Below, piece by piece: positions 30,931 to 40,827 of a stretch of 64,000 bases of DNA. Source of the DNA: Shinella sp. UYSO24 (GTDB taxonomy: Bacteria > Pseudomonadota > Alphaproteobacteria > Rhizobiales > Rhizobiaceae); the NCBI GenBank assembly GCA_902167985.1, contig CABHNZ010000012.1, forward strand, positions 124,001 to 188,000, in the 5' to 3' direction. Position 1 is the stretch's first letter. Every line of letters starts with the position of its first letter. A program made the position numbers and the translations under genes. The notes under the pieces are model-generated. The model did not search any database, was not told the DNA's origin, and saw only the letters and a program-made list of their open reading frames with translations.

Positions 30931-32054
30931 ATGAAGACGTCTCTTCTCTCCGCGGTAGCGCTGACGGCGATCGTTGCCTTCGGCGGCGCGGCACGAGCCG
31001 ACATCGTGATCGGCGTTGCCGGCCCGCTGACCGGTCCGAACGCTGCTTTTGGTGCACAGCTTCAGAAGGGTGCCGAGCAGGCCATCGCCGACATCAACGC
31101 TGCCGGTGGCATCAAGGGCGAAAAGCTCAAGATTGAACTCGGCGACGACGTTTCGGATCCGAAGCAGGGTATTTCGGTTGCCAACAAGTTCGTTGCTGAC
31201 GGCGTCAAGTATGTCGTCGGTCACTTCAACTCGGGCGTTCCATCCCGGCATCGGAAGTCTATGCCGAAAACGGCATTCTCGAAGTGACGCCGGCTGCAAC
31301 CAACCCGACCTTCACCGAGCGCGGCCTGTGGAACACGTTCCGTACCTGCGGTCGTGACGACCAGCAGGGTGGCGTTGCAGGTGCTTATCTCGCATCGCAC
31401 TTCAAGGACCAGAAGATCGCCATCATCGACGACAAGACGCCTTACGGTCAGGGCCTTGCCGACGAAACCAAGAAGGCGCTGAACGCCAAGGGCGTCAAGG
31501 AAGTCATGCGCGAAGCCGTCAATGTCGGCGACAAGGACTTCTCGGCTCTCATCGCAAAGATGAAGCAGGCCGGCGTTTCGATCATCTACTGGGGCGGTCT
31601 GCATACCGAAGCCGGTCTGATCATCCGCCAGTCGAAGGATCAGGGCCTGAAGGCAACGCTCGTTTCGGGTGACGGTATCGTTTCGAACGAACTGGCCTCG
31701 ATCGCCGGCGACGCAGTCGCAGGTACGCTGAACACGTTCGGCCCGGATCCGACCCTGCGTCCGGACAACAAGGACCTGGTTGCCAAGTTCAAGGCTGCCG
31801 GCTTCAACCCGGAAGCCTACACGCTCTACTCCTACGCTGCCGTTCAGGTCATTGCCGCAGCCATCAAGGATGCGGGCTCGGCCGACGACGCGGAAGCCGT
31901 CGCAAAGGCGCTGCACGAAAAGGGTCCGTTCAAGACCGTTCTCGGCGACCTGTCCTACGACGCCAAGGGCGACCCGAAGCTGCCGGGCTACGTCATGTAC
32001 GAATGGAAGAAGGGTCCGGACGGGAACTACAGCTACTTCCAGAAGGCCGACTAA
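30931..32054 (+). CDS. livJ: periplasmic branched-chain amino-acid binding protein (one frameshift)
   Basis: The product is the periplasmic receptor that feeds LivHMGF. A signal peptide ends at ARA, followed by [20 protein letters not shown], the start of the type I periplasmic-binding fold. VGHFNSGV lines the ligand site. The frame breaks near 31239 where a T run is one base short; restoring it gives [15 protein letters not shown]. The reconstructed length is about 374 residues, typical for this family. Ligand range cannot be read from sequence, but the operon argues for branched-chain or broad amino acids. Confidence 0.93.
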
Positions 32055-32080
32055 GCCTTTCTTCGTCATCATGCATTCGG

Positions 32081-32103
32081 AAAGCCCGGCATTGCCGGGC
32101 TTT
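32081..32103 (+). terminator. livJ terminator
   Basis: AAAGCCCGGC pairs with GCCGGGCTTT around a three-base loop, 26 bases after the livJ stop. Confidence 0.8.
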
Positions 32104-32154
32104 CTCGTATCTGGCGCTCATTCCCGTCGATGCTCGGCCGTCGATACAGGGCCG

Positions 32155-32388
32155 TCAATATTGGCCGGTGACGCCACCTGCGGATTTGCGCGGGCGTGAC
32201 GGGGTAGCGCGGGGCGTTTGACGAGGGGTGTGCGCGGTGTCGCTCTCAGTTTCCTCGTTGTCGATCTCGACCTTGATGGCGCCGCGGACGCTTGCCTGCA
32301 TCATGCGTACCGCTGCCACGGCTTCTCGCGCGCTCTGCACCGTCTTGCTGCGACGTTCGTCGCGTACGGATTTGACTATGAAGGTCAT
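32155..32388 (-). CDS. small basic hypothetical protein
   Basis: The 77-residue product starts MTFIVKSVRDERRSKTVQSA and continues REAVAAVRMMQASVRGA, a helical basic segment. A Thr/Pro/Arg-rich tail follows. GAGGAG lies six bases upstream of ATG 32388, which decides this start over longer frames. Short rhizobial proteins of similar pattern exist without known function. It is convergent with livJ and downstream of the LuxR-type regulator gene. Confidence 0.55.
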   Translation of the reverse strand: MTFIVKSVRDERRSKTVQSAREAVAAVRMMQASVRGAIKVEIDNEETESDTAHTPRQTPRATPSRPRKSAGGVTGQY

Positions 32389-32486
32389 CAGCATCTCCTC
32401 TATCTGAGAAGACAACTGGTGACGGCACCGGTCGTTCCCTGAAACTCCGAGAGGATGCTTGCGGATCGCTGCAGTGTCAGCGCCCG

Positions 32487-33419
32487 TCACTCCTCATATT
32501 TCGTGCAGGACGTGGGCGCCATGACGGCAGCCGAGGCGCGGTTTTCGACGCCCAGCTTGACGTAGATCTGCTCCAGATGCTTGTTCACCGTGCGGGCCGA
32601 GAGACCGAGAATATCGCCGATATCGCGGTTCGACTTGCCCTTGGCGATCCAGAGAAGCACTTCGGATTCGCGAATGGTCAGCGGAAAATGCTGTCGAAGC
32701 ACCTCGTCGTCCGGCCGGTTGCGGGCGGCCGTCAGGCGGAAGAGAAATTCGTCCGAGCCGATCGCACCAAGGAAGGAGAAGTGCAGGCTGGTCTGGCCGC
32801 TCGTCTCGGCAATGGTGAAGGCGCTGTCGCGAGCAAAGCCGGGCTTGTCCCGCCCGGCCATCCAGGCGGCGATATGGCGGGCAATCGTGTCCAGGCCTTC
32901 ATCGCTGTTGGTGGCGGCATTGATCAGGCGGGTTGCCTGCGGCGTCGACCAGCGGGTCGAGCCATCGGCGCGCACGGCCAAAAGGTGGCGGCCGGCGGCA
33001 TCCAGCGCCACGCGGGCGCTCTGGGCGGATCGGGCATTGGCGAGATGGACGCGGATACGGGCGCGCAACTCATCGATATTGATCGGCTTGGTCAGGTAAT
33101 CGACCCCGCCTGCATCGAGCGCCGTTACCACATGTTCCGTCTCCGTCAGGCCGGTCATGAAGATGACCGGAACAGGGGCGACGGCGGCATTGGTCTTCAG
33201 GCGGCGGCAGGTCTCGAAACCGTTCATGCCCGGCATCAGCGCGTCAAGCAGGATGAGGTCGGGTGTGATGCGCTCGACGATATTGAGCGCCGCCATGCCG
33301 GTGGTGGCGATCAGAACGGAGAAGCCGGATTGCTCCAGCGCTTCCGTCAGAAAGCCGAGCGCTTCCGGACTGTCGTCCACCAGAAGAACGATATCGCGGG
33401 GCAGGGCAGTTTCAGCCAT
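32487..33419 (-). CDS. response regulator with LuxR-type DNA-binding domain
   Basis: The 310-residue protein has an N-terminal receiver (VLLVDDSPEALGF, phospho-acceptor in LILLDALMPGMNG, Lys in YLTKPINIDELRARI). A middle region of about 110 residues has no clear match. A C-terminal LuxR/FixJ helix-turn-helix follows (LTIRESEVLLWIAKGKSNRD, GLSARTVNKHLEQIYVKLG). Its ATG overlaps the end of the upstream permease-kinase gene by eight bases, so it is almost surely that kinase's partner. Targets may include the nearby urea or amino-acid transport genes; this is inference. Confidence 0.9.
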   Translation of the reverse strand: MAETALPRDIVLLVDDSPEALGFLTEALEQSGFSVLIATTGMAALNIVERITPDLILLDALMPGMNGFETCRRLKTNAAVAPVPVIFMTGLTETEHVVTALDAGGVDYLTKPINIDELRARIRVHLANARSAQSARVALDAAGRHLLAVRADGSTRWSTPQATRLINAATNSDEGLDTIARHIAAWMAGRDKPGFARDSAFTIAETSGQTSLHFSFLGAIGSDEFLFRLTAARNRPDDEVLRQHFPLTIRESEVLLWIAKGKSNRDIGDILGLSARTVNKHLEQIYVKLGVENRASAAVMAPTSCTKYEE

Positions 33420-36400
33420 CGCTCGTCCTTTCCTCTTCGAGACGCGTCAAAAACGTCATGTAGCCCGCCAGATCGAAGGCCTGGACATAGGCGGTGAGCT
33501 CGTCGGTGAAGGGGCGGTGTTCCGCGTCCCGCGCAAGATCCGCAAGCTTTGCCTCGATACCCCGGACGTAGCCGATTTCCCCGAGTTGCAAAAGATCCTG
33601 AACATGGCTCTTCCCCGGACTTTTCATCGGCTTCTTTTCGGCTCGGGGCAAGGGGGGAAGTGTATCGTTCTCATACACCCATGTCAGCCCCAGATGGGCG
33701 GCCAGCTTGTCGGCGAGGCGGCGGATATTGACCGGCTTGGAAATCGTGTCGTTATGGCCGAGATCCTCCATCTGGCTTGCGGCGGCAACCGGGCCGCCGT
33801 CGCCGATATTGGCCGAGAGCATGATGATCGGCGCCTTCTGGCCGGCCTCCCGCAATTTCGTCACCAGTTCCCAGCCACTCATGCCGGGCATGGAAATGTC
33901 GGCGAGGAAGAGATCGGGGGCAACACCTTCGATGAGGGTGAGGCATTCCGGCCCGTCATTGGCGGTCAGCACGACGAAATCCATCGGGATCAGCACTTCG
34001 CGCATCAGGCGCGGTGATCCTCGTTGTCGTCGATGACGACGATGGTGCGCCGCGGGCCCGTATAGGAGAGGATTTTCTTCTCGGCCGCCGGTGTCGTGAT
34101 GGGTCGGTCGACGGCAGACAGCATCAGCCGGACGCGGAAGGTCGAACCTTCGCCCTTGGTGCTGCGCACCGAAATCTCGCCGCCGAGCGTGTTGGTGAGA
34201 AGCTGGGTGATGGTCAGGCCAAGGCCAAGCCCCGGTGTCGCGCGGGCGCGTTCAGCCTCGCCGCGCTGGAAGGGCTCGTAGATGCGGCCGAGATCCTTTT
34301 CAACAATGCCACGACCGGTATCGGTGACGGTGAAGGTGGCGACCTGGTTGCGATAGGCGACGTCGAACGTCACCTTGCCTGTCTCGGTGAACTTGATGGC
34401 GTTGGACAGGAGATTGACGAGGATCTGGCGCAGCCGCTTTTCGTCGGTCCTGACATAGTGAGGCAGGGAGCGGGCGCGGACATGTTCGAATTCGAGCCCC
34501 TTTGCCTGCGCCTGGAGAGAGAACATCTCGACGATCTGGTCGAGGAAATCACCGATATTGATCTCGGCCGTATAGACCTGAAGGCGGCCGGCCTCGATCT
34601 TGGAAATATCGAGAAGACCGTCGATCAGGCCGGAAAGATGGTCGGCGGAGCGCTTGATCACCTTGATCGCCGATTGGCGGGGTGCAGGGATGGTGTCGTC
34701 GCGCTCGAGGATCTGGGCGTAACCGAGGACGGCGTTAAGCGGCGTGCGCAGCTCATGCGATAAGCCGACGACGTAACGGCTCTTGGCGCGGTTCGCCGCC
34801 TCGGCCGCTTCCTTGGCATCCTGAAGGGCGGCGTCGGTTTTCTGGTGGGCGGCGATTTCCTTCAGCAGAAGCGTGTTCTGGCGCGAGGATTCCTCTTCGG
34901 CGACGACGCGGCTGTCATGGGCCAGAACGTAGAACCATGACACGATGCCGGCGATGATGGCGAAGACGAAGAAGACGATGAAGATGGTGCCGAAGATCAC
35001 CTCTTCATTGGCAGGCGCGGATTCCCGCACCTGATAGGCGATCATGGCAAGGATCGCGCCGATGACGGAAATCGAGAGGATGGCCGTGATCGCATAGCGG
35101 CCGAGCCGGCTCATCAGCTTGGTGATGATGGTTTCCGGCAGGACGGCGCGGGCCACCGTGCCGACCTGGGTGTTCAGCCGCGCATGCGGCTTGCACATGT
35201 CATGGCAGCGGCTGTCGAGCGAGCAGCAGAGCGAGCAGATCGGCGCCGCATAGGCGGGACACCAGGCCATGTCCTCGGGCTCGAACGGATGTTCGCAGAT
35301 GGAACAGGTGATCGAGGACAGCGTCTTCCAGCTCTCGCGCGGCTTGCGGGCAAGATAATATTTGCCGCGGGTGGCAAAGGCGATGGCCGGCGACAGGAAG
35401 AAGGCGATCAGCGTGACATAGGTGGCGAGCGAGGCTGCGACGTGACCGAAAATGCCGAAATGGGCTGCGAGCGCGACACCCGCGGAGCCGAACATCGTGC
35501 CGAGGCCGACAGGGTTGATGTCGTAGAGATGGGCGCGCTTGAACTCGATGCCGGGCGGGGCAAGGCCGAGCGGCTTGTTGATGAAGAGATCGGCCGAGAT
35601 GGTGCAGAGCCAGGCCATGGCGATGATCGAGAAGATGCCGAGCGTGCGTTCCAGAAGCTGATAGATGCCAAGTTCCATCAGGAGAAGCGCGATCGCTACG
35701 TTGAAGATCAGCCAGACGACGCGGCCGGGATGGCTGTGGGTGAGGCGCGAGAAGAAGTTGGACCATGCGAGCGAGCCCGCATAGGCGTTCATCACGTTGA
35801 TCTTCAGCTGCGAGACCACGACGAAGGCTGCCATCAGGACGAGGGCCGCCGTGTGGTTCGGGATCATATACCGAAGGCTGTCAGATACATATGGGCAGGG
35901 TCGGCCGCCTCATGGGCGGGAACGGCGGTCGAGAGCGTCAGGACGGCGAGGAAGGAGCCGGCCAGAAGTTTGGGCACGCCGACGACGACCCAGCCGGAGC
36001 CGGCGAGAAACACGGCCAGCCGGTGGCGCCACTTGCGCTGCCCGGTGGCGGGCAGGAAGCGCAGAAAGTCCACCTGTTCGCCGATCTGCGGCATCAGCGC
36101 GAGGATGACGGCGGAGGCGGCACCGAATTCCAGCAGGTCGAAGGGGGCGGCGCTGCCGACCTGCGCATTCGAGTGGTTGATGCCGGCGAAAGAGCGCCAG
36201 AGATCGAATTTCTGCCAGTCGAGGAAGGCGATGAAGACGAAGGGCAGGATGTTGAGGACTATCCAGAAGGGCTGCGTCAGAAGCTGGAAGCGCGAGATCA
36301 GCTGCACGCCGTAGATGACGAGCGGGATGACCACGGCGGCGCTGATGATATAGCCGATCCAGGGCGGAATGCCGAAGGCGAGCTTCAGGCCCGCCGTCAT

Positions 36401-36808
36401 GATCGAGGCTTCGATGGCAAACAGCATGAAGGTGAAGCTGGCATAGATCAGCGAGGTGATGGTCGAGCCGATATAGCCGAAGCTTGCGCCGCGGGTCAGT
36501 AGATCGATATCGACGCCGTGGCGGATGGCATAGCGGCTGATCGGCAGGCCGATGGCGAGCATGGCGATGGCGGCGGCAACGATGGCGAAAAAGGCGTTGG
36601 TCGTGCCATAGGCCAGCGTGATCGTGCCGCCGATCGCTTCCAGGGCCAGGAAGGAGATGGCACCGATCGCTGTCTGCGAGATGCGGCTTGAAGAAAAACG
36701 GCGGGCGCTTTTGGCGGTAAAACGCAGCGCATAGTCTTCCAGCGTCTGGTTGGCGACCCAACGATTGTATTCTCGCCTGACGGGAATAATGCGTTGCCGC
36801 GCTGCCAT
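33412..36808 (-). CDS. NCS1-permease/hybrid histidine kinase fusion (two frameshifts)
   Basis: Read as one gene, the product has about 1130 residues. Residues 1-490 form an NCS1-type permease (cytosine, uracil, allantoin, hydantoin carriers), with about twelve helices from SQTAIGAISFLALEAIGGTI on. Residues 500-540 are a cluster of eight cysteines. Two more helices and a linker lead to HisKA (GLSHELRTPLNAVLGYA, His near 685) and HATPase (LVNLLSNAIKF, DTGRGI, GLGLGLTI). A receiver domain (VVIDDNEDHRA, LADISMPGMSGW, SKPVN) and a C-terminal helical part finish it. Shifts near 35870 and 34008 lie inside the permease and receiver domains; one base added at each restores AFGYMIPNH and HRALMREVL. It probably senses a transported or bound nitrogen compound. 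Confidence 0.85.
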
Positions 36809-37177
36809 GCTGGATGTCTAGGCCTGTTGCTTGTGGGGCCAATATTGCGGCAGTTTCGACTTTGTGTGTTCTTTTTGCAAGCGTGGTCCGCATTTGCGAC
36901 GCAAATTTCGTCGGATGAAAAGGCGTAACTTTTCATGAGCCGCAAAGTCAGGATAGACCGGGGATGAGGCTGCTTTCGGTGTTTCGCAGGATGGTAGCCG
37001 GCCATCAAAATATGTGCCCCATTGCCACATATGTGACATAGAAGCTTGCAAGGCGGGTTTCCGTACGCCATGTGAGAGCCGTGCCAGCGAGCAGGTGGTC
37101 ATCCCGGCGTTCAAGCCAAGAGGTCTTGCCAAACCCGGCCCGCAATCAGATCAACCATTCATATCAGGCGCAATTCC
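36809..37177. promoter_or_regulatory. divergent promoter region with 16-base near-palindrome
   Basis: This 369-base gap between the permease-kinase and the beta-hydroxylase gene has no convincing ORF. TGCCACATATGTGACA at about 37023-37038 is palindromic except at one symmetric pair, with the perfect core CACATATGTG at 37026-37035. It could bind a dimeric regulator of either gene. Nothing else is recognised. Confidence 0.35.
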
Positions 37178-37999
37178 GTGGAACCTACATCCCCCAGCGT
37201 TTCCAAAGACGAACAGGCGTTCGGCACATCCGGCATCCAGCCGATGGACCGTCCGAGCCGCGTCACCCGCTTCTTCATGGCCATCGTATCGTGGGCCGAA
37301 GGGCTGAACTTCAAATATGCCAAGCTCGGCAACCCGCCGGTCTATGACAACAAGACCTTCCCCTGGGTCGCCGAAGTCGAGAAGGCCGCGCCGGCGATCC
37401 GTGCTGAGCTTGACCGCATTCTCGTGCGCAAGGACGAGCTGCCGACCTTCCAGGACATTTCCACCGATGTGAAGACGATCTCCACCGACCGCGGCTGGAA
37501 GACCTTCTTCCTGCTCGGCTTCGGCGTGAAGTCGGAGCAGAACATCAAGGCCTGCCCGGAAACGTGGAAGGCGATGAACAAGATCCCGGGCCTTACCACG
37601 GTGATGTTCTCGATCTTCGAGCCCGGCAAGCACCTGCCGGCGCATCGCGGCCCGTATAACGGCGTGCTTCGCCTGCATCTCGGCATGATCGTTCCGGAAA
37701 ACACCGGCGACAATCTGGCGATCCGCGTCAAGGACCAGATCTGCCACTGGGAAGAGGGCAAGGTTCTGATCTTCGACGACGCCTATGAGCACGAGGCATG
37801 GAACCACACGGACAAGACCCGCGTCGTTCTCTTCGTCGATTTCGTCAAGCCGTTGAAATTCCCGGCGCGTCTGGTCAACTGGATGCTGATGAACATGGCG
37901 ATCTTCACGCCCTTCATCAAGGAAGGTCTCGACAACCACAAGGAATGGGAAAAGAAGTTCTACGCCGAAGCCGAAGCGCTGCGGAACCGTCCGAACTGA
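37178..37999 (+). CDS. aspartyl/asparaginyl beta-hydroxylase family dioxygenase
   Basis: The 273-residue protein fits the Fe(II)/2-oxoglutarate AspH family, which includes the lipid A hydroxylase LpxO. The iron and 2-oxoglutarate region is visible as SIFEPGKHLPAHRGPYNGVL, then RLHLGM, and later IFDDAYEHEAWNHTDKTRVV. The first His of the HxD/H-type site lies in PAHRGPYNG and the later one in YEHEAWN. A GTG start at 37178 is assumed; the internal ATG at about 37244 is an alternative. A C-terminal hydrophobic part (NWMLMNMAIFTPF) suggests membrane association, as in LpxO. The substrate is unknown; lipid A or ornithine lipid is plausible. Confidence 0.85.
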   Translation: MEPTSPSVSKDEQAFGTSGIQPMDRPSRVTRFFMAIVSWAEGLNFKYAKLGNPPVYDNKTFPWVAEVEKAAPAIRAELDRILVRKDELPTFQDISTDVKTISTDRGWKTFFLLGFGVKSEQNIKACPETWKAMNKIPGLTTVMFSIFEPGKHLPAHRGPYNGVLRLHLGMIVPENTGDNLAIRVKDQICHWEEGKVLIFDDAYEHEAWNHTDKTRVVLFVDFVKPLKFPARLVNWMLMNMAIFTPFIKEGLDNHKEWEKKFYAEAEALRNRPN

Positions 38000-38024
38000 T
38001 TTTTCGAATTCCATGACCTTCGAG

Positions 38025-38048
38025 AGAGCCCGCTTGTCGGGCTCTTTT
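38025..38048 (+). terminator. terminator after the beta-hydroxylase gene
   Basis: AGAGCCCG pairs with CGGGCTCT around a five-base loop and is followed by TTT. It lies 26 bases after the stop at 37999. Confidence 0.8.
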
Positions 38049-38112
38049 CATATGCGAGTTAGATCCACGCAATTCCGGACGCAAAACCGGCGCCACTTTT
38101 GCTGGAATTGCT

Positions 38113-39083
38113 CTATACCGCTCGATCCCACCATTTCAGAACCCGGAGCGCCTTCAGCGTCACCCATCTGGACGGTTCGCCGGGGCCGTCATCTGTCGCA
38201 AACCAGATGCGGCCGGGCGCCTGCCAGTCGAGCGTGAAGCGGCCATCGTCCAGCTGGCGGGCGCGCAGATGATCGACGGCCTCCGAGAGACGTTGATCCG
38301 GTTCTTTGCCGTCATGCTGGCCTGCTGCCCTGAAATAGTCGAGCGCGCGGAGAATGTCGTAGCGCCAGCGGCTTGGATGGGTGAGGGCGAGAAACCTGTC
38401 GGCGGCAACTTCACCGGTCGAGCGGCGGCGGAAGAGATGTCGGGTGAGGAGATAGCCCTCTCCCGATGCCCGCGCTGCCTTCGATGCCGGTGTTCCGCCG
38501 GTTGCGCGTTCGAACTCCAGAAGGCCTTCCAGAACATTGATCGTGGTGTCGAAGGAGGAGCGCGTCGAGCCGTTCGCCCGCTCGCAATTCCAGCCGCCAT
38601 CCGGCTGGTTCTCGCAGATCAGTCGCTCGACGATCGAGGCGACGTCAACGCCGAAATAGGCGCCATCGGCGACGGTGCGGCCGTTGATACATTCCTCCGT
38701 CTCGCCTTCGAAGAAGGGCTGTCCGCCTTCATCCCATCGGCTGTTGCGGCCGATGAGGGCGACGGTGCGGCGGGCGCTTTCGCAGGCCGGATCGAGGCCG
38801 AACTGGCGCAGCTCGCTCAGCACGAAGCCGGTCGCCGTCCAGGGCTGGCCCTGCGTCTTCCAGAGCGACCAGTCGAAGCCCTTCGGCACGAAGCGCCGCC
38901 GGCCCATTGGCCGTCGTCATCCTGCAGCGCAAACAGCCGGGCACCCCAGCCTTGCGTTTCCACCCGGGCGCGCTCGGCCGACCATTCCGCCTGCGGGCGG
39001 TCGAGAAGATCGCGCATGGTCTGAAAGCGGATAGCCGGATCGGAGGCCATCAGCCAGTCGATGACGGTCGGATCGCATATCAT
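38113..39083 (-). CDS. squalene-cyclase-like alpha-toroid protein (one frameshift)
   Basis: The reconstructed protein has about 323 residues, half the length of squalene-hopene cyclases. It contains prenyltransferase/squalene-oxidase type repeats: ALQDDDGQWAG, CENQPDGGWNCERANGS, RSSFDTTINVLEGLLEFE and ARQLDDGRFTLDW. The catalytic DxDD motif of true hopene cyclases is not evident. The start MICDPTVIDWLMASDPAIRF is in a second frame; one extra A near 38892 (plus strand) restores GGAFVPKGFDWSLWKTQG. It is divergent from urtA and has no hopanoid genes around it. It may bind or modify a polycyclic or isoprenoid molecule, but the function is unknown. Confidence 0.75.
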
Positions 39084-39213
39084 GCTGTGCTTCCTCCTTC
39101 TCCCCCCTCGTTACGTCATTTGCCGTATGTGGTTTCGCGCTGCAGCAACCGATAGTCGCTCAGCACCGGCCGGGAAGCGCCGATGTCGACGAACAAGAAG
39201 AGGGGTTCGAACC

Positions 39214-40516
39214 ATGTCTTTCATCACAAAACGGGCAAGGGAAAACTGGCTGGCGCATTGCTTGCGGCCGTCATGTCGACCACGGCGTTTCATGGCGCCT
39301 TTGCTGCCGACGACACGATCAAGGTCGGCATTCTGCATTCGCTCTCCGGCACGATGGCGATTTCCGAGACGACGCTCAAGGATGTCATGTTGATGCTCAT
39401 CGACGAGCAGAACAAGAAGGGCGGTCTTCTGGGTAAGAAGCTCGAACCGGTCGTCGTCGATCCGGCGTCCGACTGGCCGCTGTTTGCCGAAAAGGCCCGC
39501 CAGCTGATTTCCCAGGACCACGTCGCTGCCGTCTTCGGCTGCTGGACGTCGTCGTCGCGCAAGTCGGTCCTGCCGGTCTTCGAAGAGCTGAACTCGATCC
39601 TCTTCTACCCGGTTCAGTACGAGGGTGAAGAATCCTCGCGCAACATCTTCTACACGGGCGCTGCGCCGAACCAGCAGGCCATCCCGGCCGTCGACTACCT
39701 GATGAATACCGAGGCGTGAAGCGCTTCGTGCTTGAAGGCACCGACTACGTCTATCCGCAGACGACCAACAAGATCCTGAAGGCCTACCTGATGTCGAAGG
39801 GCGTCAAGGAAAGCGACATCATGATCAACTACACGCCGTTCGGCTTCTCCGACTGGCAGACGGAAGTCTCCAAGATCAAGGCCTTCGGCTCGGCCGGCGT
39901 GAAGACCGCCGTCGTCTCCACCATCAACGGCGATGCCAACGTGCCGTTCTACAAGGAACTCGGCAACCAGGGCATCAAGGCCGAAGACATTCCGGTCGTC
40001 GCCTTCTCGGTCGGCGAAGAAGAACTGTCGGGCATGGATACCAAGCCGCTCGTCGGCCATCTTGCCGCCTGGAACTATTTCGAAAGCGTCGACAGCCCGG
40101 CCAATGCCGAGTTCATCAAGGAATGGCACGCGTTCACCAAGAACGACAAGCGCGTCACCAACGACCCGATGGAAGCAGCCTATATTGGCTTCAATGCCTG
40201 GGTGAAGGCCGTCGAGGCCGCCGGCACGACCGATACGGACAAGGTTCTCGACACGATCATCGGCGTCACCGTTCCGAACCTTTCGGGCGGCTATGCCACC
40301 GTCATGCCGAACCACCACATTACCAAGCCGGTTCTGATCGGCGAAATCCAGGATGACGGCCAGTTCCAGATCGTCCAGCAGACGCCGGAAGTCGTCGGCG
40401 ACGAATGGTCCGACTTCCTGCCGGACTCGAAGAACCTGATCTCGGATTGGCGCAAGCCGCTCAACTGCGGCAACTTCAATGTCGCCACCGGCAAGTGCGG
40501 CGGCAAGGGCAGCTGA
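39214..40516 (+). CDS. urtA: urea ABC transporter periplasmic binding protein (frameshifts)
   Basis: UrtA is the periplasmic urea receptor. The mature protein has the family start [20 protein letters not shown], then [20 protein letters not shown] and [16 protein letters not shown]. The start is set at ATG 39214 after GAGGGG. An A run near 39231 appears one base short; restoring it gives [20 protein letters not shown], a normal signal peptide, while an in-frame ATG at 39183 is the uncorrected option. A G run near 39713 is also one short; restoring it turns NTEA-stop into [16 protein letters not shown]. The C-terminus [12 protein letters not shown] is typical. Confidence 0.94.
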
Positions 40517-40584
40517 TCGGCATAGCCGACTGGAAACGTTGATCCGGGCCATTCATGAGGCCAGAGGAAACACATTTCCTGACG

Positions 40585-40618
40585 TGATCGGGGCGGGGTG
40601 TCTATCCCGGCCCGATCA
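40585..40618 (+). terminator. hairpin between urtA and urtB
   Basis: The arms TGATCGGG and CCCGATCA, extended inward by partial GC pairing, form a hairpin followed by a pyrimidine run (TTCCTTCCCTT). The rest of the 311-base gap 40517-40827 has no convincing gene. A hairpin here would let the receptor gene be expressed above the permease genes. Confidence 0.55.
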
Positions 40619-40827
40619 TTCCTTCCCTTCAAAGGGGGAGGCCGTTAGCCGTCTGTTCGTCCGGGTTTGTTCGGGCAAGCGGCGGGGCGGCAGATTTTCT
40701 CCTCCTTCAGGGTGGAGATGGCCGGCAGGCCGGAAGAGCCAGGTGTCTTCCGTGCTGTCAGACGTCCGATACCTTCTCATCGATCGTTTCCATCGATCAT
40801 GCAGCGGGTGGATGAGGGGGCAATCCG

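Noticed and set aside
35864..35867. Permease and kinase as two genes joined by an ATGA overlap
   Set aside because: The break falls inside the NCS1 carrier fold, with the remaining helices in the second frame. A one-base loss explains it better, though only resequencing can decide.
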